Source: Ruminococcus sp.
Lineage (GTDB): Bacteria; Bacillota; Clostridia; Oscillospirales; Ruminococcaceae
Direction: 5' to 3'
Length of the DNA: 64,000 nt
Assembly: GCF_017464355.1 (NCBI RefSeq)
Contig: NZ_JAFUAG010000041.1
Coordinates: 124,001 to 188,000, forward strand
Shown: positions 1 to 6,753 of the stretch, one piece after another
Layout: each line of letters begins with the position of its first letter
How positions within the stretch are numbered: the stretch's first letter is position 1
Made by a program: the position numbers and the translations under genes
The notes under the pieces: model-generated
Databases searched by the model: none
Told to the model about the DNA's origin: nothing
What the model saw: only the letters and a program-made list of their open reading frames with translations

Positions 1-87
1 TGGGGCGCAGACCCCCGCACCCGTGTTGTCCCCAACGGCAAAGCCTACAAGCGCAAGCCCAAGCATAAGGCCGAGCTTGAATACTGA
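1..87 (+). CDS. C-terminal end of an unidentified protein (5' end outside window)
   Basis: The first 28 codons read open in frame 1 and stop at TGA 85-87, giving a basic tail (ends KHKAELEY) rich in Lys, Arg and Pro. The gene starts upstream of the window, so no family can be named. A long-form palindromic repeat begins only 3 bases after the stop codon, and a terminator-like hairpin follows at 216-246. The open frame and the typical C/G-ending codons support it being real coding sequence. Confidence 0.5.
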   Translation, partial: WGADPRTRVVPNGKAYKRKPKHKAELEY

Positions 88-90
88 ATC

Positions 91-189
91 TCAATTTGGT
101 TTCGTATTGTTTTCCCCGACGAAGGCGTGGGGAAACAATACGAAAAAAAGCCATTCTGTATCATCAGCAATGCACTTCAAAATTGGGAG
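91..189 (+). repeat. Long-form dispersed palindromic element, copy L1
   Basis: Outer arms TCAATTTGG and CAAAATTGGGA face each other; inside is a hairpin with arms CGTATTGTTTTCCCC and GGGGAAACAATACG. The constant stretch CATTCTGTATCATCAGCAA follows. The same layout recurs at 3851, 9744 and, inverted, at 60073. It carries no gene and lies between a partial gene's stop codon and a terminator. Confidence 0.85.
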
Positions 190-215
190 AATACTGATAC
201 ATATCAGCAGATATA

Positions 216-246
216 AAGAGAGCGTGAGTTTTCCTCACGCTCTTTG
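216..246. terminator. Bidirectional terminator between convergent genes
   Basis: Inverted repeat AAGAGAGCGTGAG (216-228) with CTCACGCTCTTT (234-245), short T-rich loop. It separates the partial plus-strand gene at the left edge from the convergent acetyltransferase. Confidence 0.7.
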
Positions 247-252
247 TCATTT

Positions 253-720
253 TCAAAGCAATTCCTCCATGCAGGTCTTCTGGACGCTCATGCCCATGGC
301 CTCGTAGAAAGCCCTGGCCGCAGGGTTCTTCTCCCACACGTTCAGGGTGATGTTATAGCAGCCTGCCTCTTTGGCAAAGGCCTTCACCGCCTCATACAGC
401 TGTGTCCCTATATGCTGACCCCTTGCATTCTCATCAACGCAAATATCATCTATATAAAGTGAACGTATATCTGTAGTCGCCGTATCTGAGGTCGGCTCTT
501 TCAGCACACAAAAGGCATACCCCACCATAACATCGTCATCGCCGCAGCAGGCGAAGACAGGTGTGCTGTCATCGGCCAGTATAGCTTTCAGCTGTTTCTC
601 ATCATACTTTGTCCCGCCCATAACAAACAGGTCGGGCCTGCCCTTGGCATGGACATTGCATACCTGCCCCAGCAGTGCCATTATCTGCGGTATATCTTTT
701 TCCTCGGCTCTTCTTATCAT
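253..720 (-). CDS. GNAT family N-acetyltransferase
   Basis: A 155-residue protein of the size of a single GNAT domain, which moves an acetyl group from acetyl-CoA to an amine; the substrate cannot be told. The acetyl-CoA-binding segment ARGQHIGTQLYEA lies at about residues 98-110, preceded by the strand IDDICVDENARG and followed by NPAARAFYEAMGM, the usual motif B. The start is taken as ATG at 720 because GAGGTGG sits 6 bases before it; a GTG at 729 is in frame but overlaps that ribosome site. It is expressed from its own promoter (752-780), which is buried in the terminator of thiT. Confidence 0.85.
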   Translation of the reverse strand: MIRRAEEKDIPQIMALLGQVCNVHAKGRPDLFVMGGTKYDEKQLKAILADDSTPVFACCGDDDVMVGYAFCVLKEPTSDTATTDIRSLYIDDICVDENARGQHIGTQLYEAVKAFAKEAGCYNITLNVWEKNPAARAFYEAMGMSVQKTCMEELL

Positions 721-734
721 TCTGTCCACCTCAC

Positions 735-776
735 AAAAAATCGTCTGACATATTATACCATGTCAGACGATTTTTT
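735..776 (-). terminator. Terminator of thiT
   Basis: Perfect 16-base inverted repeat AAAAAATCGTCTGACA / TGTCAGACGATTTTTT with a 10-base loop, 17 bases after the thiT stop on the minus strand. The flanking A and T runs make it usable in both directions. Confidence 0.8.
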
Positions 777-780
777 TCAA
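752..780 (-). promoter_or_regulatory. Promoter of the GNAT gene, inside the thiT terminator
   Basis: On the minus strand TTGAAA (780-775) and TATAAT (757-752) are separated by exactly 17 bases. The -10 box is the loop of the terminator hairpin and the -35 box its upstream flank, so one stretch both ends thiT and starts the next gene. Confidence 0.65.
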
Positions 781-792
781 GTATATTTCAGG

Positions 793-1374
793 TCAGTCCT
801 TAGCAGGTGCGATAAGCCTCTTTGTCTGGGGCAGTGAGAACAGTATCACCGCACCGATCACCGAGAAGATGATCTCTGGCACCATGTAAGAGCCGTTGTA
901 TACCAGGCTGTACAGGTAAGTATTGGAGGTGTCAAAGCCGTCCCACAGCTTGCCTGCGCTCTCCCATATCCACACACCGCTGGCGAAATGGCTCGCAAGC
1001 CTCAGCAGCAGTGCGATAACAGTACCTGCTATCCAGCCTGCCATGCCTTTTCTCCTGAAAATGCCTGCAAAGCCGATGACAGTGTAAGCTACCAGATAGT
1101 CAAGGAGCAGACAAGCGATAAGTGTACTTGCCGTAAGTCCCCAGCTGAGTACCTCGCCCAGGTCAAGGAACATCTGCACCAGCGCATAAACAAAGGAAAC
1201 AGCCAGTCCCTTGCCTATGCCGTGCTTTATGCTGTAGATACAAATTGGCAGCATGGAAAGCAGTGTTATCGAACCGCCCCAGGGCAGCTTGTAGACCTTT
1301 ATCAGGCTAAGCACCGATGCCAGCGCCACCATTACAGCGCCTTCTACCAGCCACAGGATCTTTGAGTTTTTCAT
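793..1374 (-). CDS. thiT: Energy-coupling factor transporter S component for thiamine, ThiT
   Basis: A 193-residue, very hydrophobic protein with about six membrane segments, the substrate-binding subunit of an ECF transporter that takes up thiamine. The segment LPWGGSITLLSMLPICIYSIKHG near residues 26-48 and the Trp-rich stretch SGVWIWESAGKLWDG are typical of ThiT. Start ATG at 1374 follows AGAAAGGAAG; an upstream in-frame extension would run through the riboswitch and is rejected. The leader holds a TPP riboswitch and a terminator, which independently supports thiamine as ligand. The EcfA/EcfT energizing module is not in the window. Confidence 0.92.
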   Translation of the reverse strand: MKNSKILWLVEGAVMVALASVLSLIKVYKLPWGGSITLLSMLPICIYSIKHGIGKGLAVSFVYALVQMFLDLGEVLSWGLTASTLIACLLLDYLVAYTVIGFAGIFRRKGMAGWIAGTVIALLLRLASHFASGVWIWESAGKLWDGFDTSNTYLYSLVYNGSYMVPEIIFSVIGAVILFSLPQTKRLIAPAKD

Positions 1375-1405
1375 ATGAAACTTCCTTTCTACTGTTTTGC
1401 AGCAA

Positions 1406-1436
1406 ACAAAAAAGCGCCAGCCGAAATGGCAGGCGC
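1406..1436 (-). terminator. Attenuator terminator in thiT leader
   Basis: Minus-strand GCGCCTGCCATTTCGGCTGGCGC followed by TTTTTTG, between the TPP aptamer and thiT. This is the expression platform that ends transcription when the aptamer is occupied. Confidence 0.8.
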
Positions 1437-1457
1437 AAAACATTTTCATAAATATTT

Positions 1458-1541
1458 GACTTCCTACCACGGTGTTGACCGACAGGTTCAAAGGGTCGGA
1501 ACATTGTCCTCTCAACTCAGGCTGCTGCCTTTAGTCCCCCT
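1458..1541 (-). promoter_or_regulatory. TPP (thiamine pyrophosphate) riboswitch
   Basis: Read on the minus strand, the region has the CCTGAG(T/A)GA-type segment, then ACCCTTTGAACCTGTCGG and CACCGTGGTAGGAAG, in the order of the THI-box (consensus CUGAGA ... ACCCUUUGAACCUGAU ... GUAGGGAA). It sits directly before a terminator and thiT. Confidence 0.9.
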
Positions 1542-1552
1542 GCAAATATATC

Positions 1553-1583
1553 AAAAAAAATTGCCCCGAACTATTCGGAGCAA
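1553..1583 (-). terminator. Terminator after tRNA-Thr
   Basis: Minus-strand TTGCTCCGAA-tag-TTCGGGGCAA followed by eight T, starting a few bases beyond the tRNA 3' end. Confidence 0.75.
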
Positions 1584-1585
1584 AG

Positions 1586-1658
1586 AGCTGATACCCGGAT
1601 TCGAACCGGGGACCTCATCCTTACCAAGGATGTGCTCTACCACCTGAGCCATATCAGC
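1586..1658 (-). tRNA. tRNA-Thr (anticodon GGT)
   Basis: Folds as a standard cloverleaf of 73 bases: acceptor arms GCTGATA and TATCAGC, T-arm CCCGGTTCGAATCCGGG and a seven-base anticodon loop TTGGTAA, giving anticodon GGT. CCA is not encoded. Its own promoter lies at 1708-1736. Confidence 0.95.
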
Positions 1659-1707
1659 TTACCGTCGGTTTTAAGTGTTTTTATCACTCTCGTCAACCGA
1701 CTTATAT

Positions 1708-1736
1708 ATTATACACCATGTTTTCAGATTTGTCAA
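1708..1736 (-). promoter_or_regulatory. Promoter of tRNA-Thr
   Basis: Minus-strand TTGACA (1736-1731) and TATAAT (1713-1708), spacer 17, about 50 bases before the tRNA. Confidence 0.8.
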
Positions 1737-1755
1737 GTGTTTTTTGAAATTTTTT

Positions 1756-2742
1756 TCAAGAAATTTCTCTGATGCCTTTCACATGAGCCGCAATGACCGT
1801 AATATCGGTCACATTCAGGTCTCCGTCGCGGTTCACATCGGCCACATTTAACTGATAATCTTCTGAAAATGCCCTGATTTGTTTAACATAAGCGGCTGTA
1901 AGGGAGATATCAGTAACATTGATGTCGCCGTCACCGTTTATGTCGCCGAGTTCACGCAGATCGATGTCAGCCAGTTCGTAAGGGTCCTTCTTGCCCATTC
2001 TTATGCCTTTGTACTCACGGGTAACATAACCATCCTTGCTGACGGTCATATCGTAAATGCCTCTTTTCAGTTCGGCATAGAACTTGTCGTCCTCTACAGT
2101 AACGCTTATGTCCTCACCGGGGGTCAGGGTGTCTTCATCGGAGGTTATCTCCACGCTGAAATCTGTAAGTGCCACAGGGGTATCGCTGTTCTTGTTTGCT
2201 ACTACATTACCGCAGAGGGTCTTCTTTGTGCCGCTGTAGCCATCTCTGCTCACCGTGAATGTCAGCTCTATGCTGTCGCTGACCGTGACGCTGCTTACAT
2301 CAAAGGGAGGTTCTTCCTTAGTTTTGCCGTAGGTCGAATACAGCTCTATCCTGAAATCATCGTTGTCAGTGCCGTCATCAGCGCCGTAGATGACAGCATC
2401 GTTGTTGAAACTGAGGGGTTCGCCGTCCACCAGTATCTCGTCCACGCTGACAGCCCCTACTTCATAGAAGCAGTCTTTCAGGTCGATGACCAGCAGCCCC
2501 AGGTCTTTTATGCTCGTCGAGCCGCCCTTGCTGTTCTTCGGGGGCGTTATAGTCACTTTGTTCTGACCCTCGTGTACCTCAAAATCAGGCAGCCAGCTCT
2601 GTACATCGAGATTTTTGCTGGCAAGTCCCACAGTTGCCCTGAAAAGGCCCTCACTGTCATTGCCCTCAGCATAGGCAGGAAGAATACATACCCCCGCCAT
2701 AACTGCTGCCGTTATCCATGCCGATGCTCTTTTTGCTCTCAT
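1756..2742 (-). CDS. Secreted dockerin type I protein of unknown function
   Basis: 328 residues. The N-terminus (MRAKRASAWITAAVMAG... ending AYA) is a signal peptide. The middle, about residues 30-265, is acidic and beta-rich with no catalytic motif that I recognise; residues 200-260 resemble an Ig-like or carboxypeptidase-regulatory fold. The last 60 residues are a dockerin with two calcium-binding repeats, GDINGDGDINVTDIS and ADVNRDGDLNVTDIT, each followed by a helix ending AYVKQIR or AHVKGIR. Dockerins bind cohesins on cellulosome scaffoldins, so the protein probably joins a cell-surface or secreted complex. The start is supported by GGAGGATC. It lies 23 bases after the DUF445 gene and probably shares its promoter. 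Confidence 0.9.
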   Translation of the reverse strand: MRAKRASAWITAAVMAGVCILPAYAEGNDSEGLFRATVGLASKNLDVQSWLPDFEVHEGQNKVTITPPKNSKGGSTSIKDLGLLVIDLKDCFYEVGAVSVDEILVDGEPLSFNNDAVIYGADDGTDNDDFRIELYSTYGKTKEEPPFDVSSVTVSDSIELTFTVSRDGYSGTKKTLCGNVVANKNSDTPVALTDFSVEITSDEDTLTPGEDISVTVEDDKFYAELKRGIYDMTVSKDGYVTREYKGIRMGKKDPYELADIDLRELGDINGDGDINVTDISLTAAYVKQIRAFSEDYQLNVADVNRDGDLNVTDITVIAAHVKGIREIS

Positions 2743-2765
2743 AATGATCCTCCGTATTTTTACAC

Positions 2766-3656
2766 TTATTTGAATATCAGGTTGAAAAGTCCCAGCACAA
2801 AACCGATGAGGGCGCCCAGATTTACAATGGTGCTGAGTTCTTTCTTCATCACCGATTGTACCAGCCTTTCCATTTCCTCCACGTCCATGTCGTTTATCTT
2901 TTTTTCGACCATGGCCGCCAGATCAAGCTTTTCAAACAGCTTGTCAACATAGTTGTCCACCGTCCTGCGGTAGACCTTGCCTGTCAGCTCCCTGACCTTG
3001 TCTTCATCTACCTTTACCATTTCCAGCAGTTCAAGACCTGTCTTCTCGCTGCCGTTTGTAAGCTTGCTCTCTATCACAGGCTGAACGCAGCCCATGCCCT
3101 CCTTGTCCACCATATGCCTTATCTTGCCCACAAGGGGTGCGGTCATGGAATGTATCTTGTCGTCCGAGATAAGCTTTGAGAACATGGTGCCGTTCAGCTT
3201 CTCCCTGATAGTGTCGTTGCATTTATCCACAACTATCTCAGGCAGCTGCGAGGCTGAAAGCTCGTCAACTATCTGCTGGCTCAGCATCTCGCTGAGTTTT
3301 ATCTTGCCTGCCTCATAGGTGTCGCTGTCACAGTGGCTCAGCTTGCATATCTCGTCCTTCATGCCGTTTGAAAGCTCCCTGGTTATCACCGAGGTCAGCT
3401 TTTCCTCTATCTCACCGCCCAGCAGCTTGGCCTTGATATCGTCCTTGGTCAGCAGGTTGTTCCCCACGACCCGTCCCACAGCCTTTGCGAGCCTGGGCTT
3501 GCCCTTGGGTATAGCCCCGGGCGTAAAGGGAAGAACGTGCCCGAACAGCTTTACCTCCTGCTGCGGGAAGAACAGCATCTTTACCGCAATGTAGTTGGTA
3601 AAATAACCTATCACCGCACCTATAACAGGCGCGGCCAACATTTTCAGTATTTCCAT
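2766..3656 (-). CDS. DUF445 (YheB-type) membrane protein
   Basis: 296 residues. An N-terminal membrane segment (IGAVIGYFTNYIAVKMLFF, about 12-30) is followed by LPFTPGAIPKGKPRLAKAVG, the signature of the DUF445 family. A long, helical cytoplasmic domain follows, and a second membrane segment forms the C-terminus. In Bacillus the relative YheB is linked to the cell and spore surface, but the molecular role is not settled. GGAGAG precedes the ATG. A strong promoter lies at 3749-3777. Confidence 0.85.
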   Translation of the reverse strand: MEILKMLAAPVIGAVIGYFTNYIAVKMLFFPQQEVKLFGHVLPFTPGAIPKGKPRLAKAVGRVVGNNLLTKDDIKAKLLGGEIEEKLTSVITRELSNGMKDEICKLSHCDSDTYEAGKIKLSEMLSQQIVDELSASQLPEIVVDKCNDTIREKLNGTMFSKLISDDKIHSMTAPLVGKIRHMVDKEGMGCVQPVIESKLTNGSEKTGLELLEMVKVDEDKVRELTGKVYRRTVDNYVDKLFEKLDLAAMVEKKINDMDVEEMERLVQSVMKKELSTIVNLGALIGFVLGLFNLIFK

Positions 3657-3748
3657 TCTGTCACTCTCCGTAAGTTTTTTCTTTTTCTACTGGTTCTTTC
3701 TTTTGTCTGCCTGACAGCCCCCGAAGACACTATCAAACTTTGAATAAA

Positions 3749-3777
3749 AGTATATCACGACTTCCCGAACTTGTCAA
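3749..3777 (-). promoter_or_regulatory. Promoter of DUF445-dockerin operon
   Basis: Minus-strand TTGACA (3777-3772) and TATACT (3754-3749), spacer 17. Confidence 0.75.
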
Positions 3778-3812
3778 TAGCTTCTCATCAGTCCGAAATA
3801 TTTCCCACATAC

Positions 3813-3841
3813 TTGACGTCAGCCCTGCATGGTGGTATAAT
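3813..3841 (+). promoter_or_regulatory. Promoter of the Mrr-type nuclease gene
   Basis: TTGACG (3813-3818) and TATAAT (3836-3841), spacer 17. Transcription should begin within or just before the palindromic element that starts at 3851, so the element forms the 5' end of the mRNA. Confidence 0.75.
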
Positions 3842-3850
3842 CATTATGAT

Positions 3851-3949
3851 ACCAATTTGGTCGTGTATTGTTTTCCCCTCAGAAGGGGAGGGAAACAATA
3901 CGAAAAAAAGCTATTCTGTATCATCAGCAATACATTTCAAATTTGGGAG
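3851..3949 (+). repeat. Long-form dispersed palindromic element, copy L2
   Basis: Same arrangement as copy L1: ACCAATTTGG and CAAATTTGGGA at the ends, GTGTATTGTTTTCCCC with GGGAAACAATACG inside, then CTGTATCATCAGCAATACA. It lies in the 5' untranslated region of the nuclease gene, 29 bases before its start codon. Confidence 0.85.
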
Positions 3950-3978
3950 TCATTAAAAATAATGAAAGGGGGCAGCAT

Positions 3979-4866
3979 ATGAAAAAGGCAAAAACTGTCA
4001 TCAGCCTGATATCCTTTCTAGCAGCAGTAACAGCCCTGTCCATAGGCGCAGAACGTTTGCTGCGCCGCGTCGGCTTAATGGGCGGCACCGAAAGGGAAGT
4101 ATTCCTGAAAATATTTCCTCGCTTGGCGGCAGCTGCCCTTATAATAGTATGTGCGGTCAGACTTATCCGCCGCATGGGCAGGCTGACCCTGAAAAAGCTC
4201 GATACCATGGAGGGTCACGAGTTTGAATATGCCTGCGCAGGCATACTCCGTGCCAACGGCTTTAAAAAGGTGCAGGTCACTCAGGGCTCGGGGGACTTCG
4301 GTGTGGATATCACCGCCGAGAAAAAGCGGGTAAAGTACGCCGTGCAGTGCAAGCGCTATGACAAAAAGCTGAATAATTCCGCCATTCAGGAGGTCATCGG
4401 CGGCCTGGCGGTATACGGCTGCGAGGTAGGCGCTGTCATGACCAACAGCTATTTTACCGGACCCGCAAAACGTCTGGCAGAGATGAACGGTGTTATCCTC
4501 TGGGACAGGGACGAACTTTCTGCCATGCTTGACAAGCGTGGAACTAAAAAGGCCGTCCGCGAAAGCCTGACAGAAAACACACCTGCCGTTTCCCCCGAGG
4601 ATATCTGCGCCGATACGGTGGAAGCCTTTCTTGCTGCCCGCGGCATTTCTGCTGAAATAGAAAATGTTGAGTACCTTGAAGATACCTGCGAGCTTCTCAT
4701 CGAGATAAAGCCGCAGACAGGTGTCCGCATAGAAGATATCCGCAGCTTGTCCGCAGAACTTGCAGCCCACGGAGGCTGGGAGTACGCTGCCTGCGTCTTC
4801 CCCTCAAAAACAGCAGGCACTGTCGGCATCGAGATACCCCTCCCACAGGACACAGAATATCAATAA
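3979..4866 (+). CDS. Membrane-anchored Mrr-like restriction endonuclease-fold protein
   Basis: 295 residues. Two N-terminal membrane segments (about 5-22 and 46-62) are followed by an Mrr/DUF2034-type nuclease domain at about 73-185. The PD-(D/E)xK-type core is visible: EGHEFEYACAGIL, then GSGDFGVDI with the acidic residue, YAVQCKRY with the QxK pair, and NNSAIQEVIGG. The rest (to 295) is a poorly conserved tail. Such proteins cleave DNA, often modified DNA; the membrane anchor suggests action on incoming or envelope-associated DNA, which is inference. No methylase gene is nearby. The start was set at ATG 3979 after GAAAGGGGG; an upstream in-frame extension would encode the repeat element. 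Confidence 0.8.
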   Translation: MKKAKTVISLISFLAAVTALSIGAERLLRRVGLMGGTEREVFLKIFPRLAAAALIIVCAVRLIRRMGRLTLKKLDTMEGHEFEYACAGILRANGFKKVQVTQGSGDFGVDITAEKKRVKYAVQCKRYDKKLNNSAIQEVIGGLAVYGCEVGAVMTNSYFTGPAKRLAEMNGVILWDRDELSAMLDKRGTKKAVRESLTENTPAVSPEDICADTVEAFLAARGISAEIENVEYLEDTCELLIEIKPQTGVRIEDIRSLSAELAAHGGWEYAACVFPSKTAGTVGIEIPLPQDTEYQ

Positions 4867-5159
4867 AGCGCCCGCAGGCACACTTCCCGCAGACGCTTAT
4901 TTTGTTAACAAATATTTCATAATGTCAAATATTGCAAATAAAAACGAAAAAAGCAGCTAAAAAGCTGCTTCTTCGCCAAATCACCTAAACCTTCATAATT
5001 CGTAAGAAAATTAATCTTTCTCACAGGTCATATTATACTACAAGATAATATGTTTGTCAATAGTAAAATATAATAATTTTTAAAAATCTAGATAATTTTA
5101 CTATTTTCAGTAAAAATCACGAAAAATTCACATTAATTAACCGCGCTCTTTCTGTTCTC
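4867..5159. other. Intergenic AT-rich stretch
   Basis: Holds a small terminator-like hairpin at 4951-4972 and otherwise AT-rich DNA without a credible gene or a second promoter pair that I can see. Confidence 0.5.
4951..4972 (+). terminator. Weak terminator after nuclease gene
   Basis: AAGCAGCT-aaaa-AGCTGCTT followed by CTTC; the stem is short and the T-run poor. Confidence 0.45.
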
Positions 5160-5188
5160 TTGACAAAATATACATATAGTGTTATACT
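5160..5188 (+). promoter_or_regulatory. Promoter of tyrA
   Basis: TTGACA (5160-5165) and TATACT (5183-5188), spacer 17, about 40 bases before the start codon. Confidence 0.8.
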
Positions 5189-5228
5189 TTATTACATAAA
5201 AGCATGAAATCATGAAAGGAAGATCAGC

Positions 5229-6074
5229 ATGAAAATAGGTATAGTCGGCCTGGGACTTATCGGCGGTTCACTGGCCAAAGCAATAAAGAAAAATACCGAG
5301 CACAGCTGCTTTGCACTGGATATAGACCGTGCAGCAATAGCAGGCGCCATAGCCCAGGAGGCTATCGACGGCGAGATAACCGCCGATGAACTGCGCACCT
5401 GCGATGTTACCATAGTCTGCCTGCACCCTGAACAGACTATCAGCTTTATCCTTGAAAACAAGGCTAAGTTCAAAAAGAACAGCATAGTCATCGACAGCTG
5501 CGGTGTCAAGGCAGCTATAGTCGAGGCTGTTGAAAAGCCCCTGGCAGAGGAGGGCGTAAGCTTTCTTGGCTGCCACCCCATGGCAGGCCGTGAGTTCTCA
5601 GGCTTTGCTTACTCGGTGGATAACCTTTTCGAGAAAGCCAGCTTCATCATGACCCCCACCGATGACCTGCCTGCAAAGGCCGTCCGTGAGATATCTCAGC
5701 TGGCCTATGAGATAGGTTTTGCCAGAGTGGTAACTTCCACCACTGAAGAGCATGACCGTATCATCGCATTTACCTCTCAGTTGGCGCACGTTGTTTCCAG
5801 CGCCTATGTCAAGAGCCCCAGCCTGCTGAAACAGGCAGGCTTCTCCGCAGGTTCTTTTAAAGACCTTACCCGTGTGGCCAAGCTCAATGAGAATATGTGG
5901 ACAGAGCTGTTCCTTATGAACAGGCAGCCCCTGGTCGATGAGATAGACTGCATCATCGCCCGCCTGACCGAATACCGTGACGCTATAGCAGCCGAAGATG
6001 CCGACGGCCTCCGTGAACTGCTGAAAGCAGGCCGCGAACTTAAGGAGCTTTCAAATAATCAGAACCAGAAATAA
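5229..6074 (+). CDS. tyrA: Prephenate dehydrogenase, tyrosine biosynthesis
   Basis: 281 residues. Converts prephenate to 4-hydroxyphenylpyruvate with NAD(P)+. The Rossmann fingerprint GIVGLGLIGGSLAKAIK is at residues 4-20; GCHPMAGRE near 118 is the catalytic prephenate-binding loop and AFTSQLAHVVSSA near 180 begins the helical dimer domain. There is no C-terminal ACT domain, unlike many Gram-positive TyrA enzymes, so feedback control by tyrosine may differ. Monocistronic: own promoter, AAAGGAAG ribosome site and a terminator follow. The chorismate mutase that would feed it is encoded in the trp operon 8 kb away. Confidence 0.93.
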   Translation: MKIGIVGLGLIGGSLAKAIKKNTEHSCFALDIDRAAIAGAIAQEAIDGEITADELRTCDVTIVCLHPEQTISFILENKAKFKKNSIVIDSCGVKAAIVEAVEKPLAEEGVSFLGCHPMAGREFSGFAYSVDNLFEKASFIMTPTDDLPAKAVREISQLAYEIGFARVVTSTTEEHDRIIAFTSQLAHVVSSAYVKSPSLLKQAGFSAGSFKDLTRVAKLNENMWTELFLMNRQPLVDEIDCIIARLTEYRDAIAAEDADGLRELLKAGRELKELSNNQNQK

Positions 6075-6092
6075 CATAACGCAAAATATCCG

Positions 6093-6127
6093 GCCCCGAA
6101 GCAAATGTCCTTCGGGGCTATTTTGTT
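6093..6127 (+). terminator. Terminator of tyrA
   Basis: GCCCCGAAG (6093-6101) with CTTCGGGGC (6110-6118), then TATTTTGTT. Confidence 0.85.
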
Positions 6128-6403
6128 AAATGAAAACAGCGTTTTGCTAAAAAGTTTTCAATTTTCCGAATGACTGATTTGTCCATATGCAGGCAGTTCT
6201 CACGGAGGATAGTTTGTATTGTTAAAATATTTACATCTGCACTTACATTATTTACACAAAAAATGCAAACTGTTAACGTTATCAAACTCCCGACGTTTGC
6301 TGCCGTGTTTCGGGAGGAAAGTCGTTTTTTTATAGTAAAATGGCGGCACCGAAAAAGACACCAAAATGGTACACTTTAGGGGAATTCACAACATATATGG
6401 GTC

Positions 6404-6417
6404 GTTAAAAAATTAAC
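6404..6417. promoter_or_regulatory. Rex-like operator upstream of pflB
   Basis: GTTAA-AAAA-TTAAC is a perfect inverted repeat that matches the core of the clostridial Rex site TTGTTAANNNNTTAACAA, with flanks TC and AT. Rex senses NADH/NAD+ and often controls fermentation genes, which fits pflB downstream. Binding is inferred only. Confidence 0.4.
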
Positions 6418-6430
6418 ATTCAATCTTGAA

Positions 6431-6450
6431 CTGTACACTAAAATGTACAG
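6431..6450. promoter_or_regulatory. 20-bp inverted repeat upstream of pflB
   Basis: CTGTACA-ctaaaa-TGTACAG is a perfect palindrome with a 6-base centre, about 130 bases before the pflB -35 box. It looks like a dimeric repressor or activator site; the protein is unknown. Confidence 0.4.
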
Positions 6451-6578
6451 AAAACAATTTGAAGCTATGTCACTAAAGACATGACCCATGTAAAAAATGT
6501 GCGAAAATTCGGGGTTTTAACGGTCTTCACTAACATATGAAATAAGTGTTAAACTAAAGTAATATTTCTGTTTTATCC

Positions 6579-6607
6579 TTGACATGGGGTACTAAATGTG
6601 ATATCCT
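6579..6607 (+). promoter_or_regulatory. Promoter of the pyruvate formate-lyase operon
   Basis: TTGACA (6579-6584) and TATCCT (6602-6607), spacer 17. The preceding 450 bases hold two inverted repeats but no gene, so this is a long control region. The leader is about 140 bases. Confidence 0.7.
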
Positions 6608-6691
6608 AAAAGCAGAAGATGATCTATATATTGTGTCAGTGTTCCGCAGGGGCGGAGCAGATCGTCTGAACATTAAGCAGATGACAATGAC

Positions 6692-6718
6692 GCTCGGGGG
6701 AACAGCCCTCGGGCTTTT
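6692..6718 (+). terminator. Attenuator-like hairpin in the pflB leader
   Basis: GCTCGGGGG (6692-6700) pairs with CCCTCGGGC (6706-6714) using two G-U pairs, followed by TTTTG, 36 bases before the start codon. It could be a leader terminator or a structure masking the ribosome site. Confidence 0.4.
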
Positions 6719-6753
6719 GCGTGTGTCTGCATAGTCAGGGAGAGATGAACAGT

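Noticed and set aside
91-189. CRISPR repeat or insertion sequence
   Set aside because: Copies are kilobases apart with no spacers, no cas genes and no transposase; the elements are better described as dispersed palindromes.
1375-1647. 90-codon plus-strand frame over the TPP riboswitch and tRNA-Thr
   Set aside because: The end is antisense tRNA and the start lies in riboswitch RNA; not a gene.
1879-2952. 357-codon frame opposite the dockerin and DUF445 genes
   Set aside because: Spans two real genes on the other strand and has no start signal.
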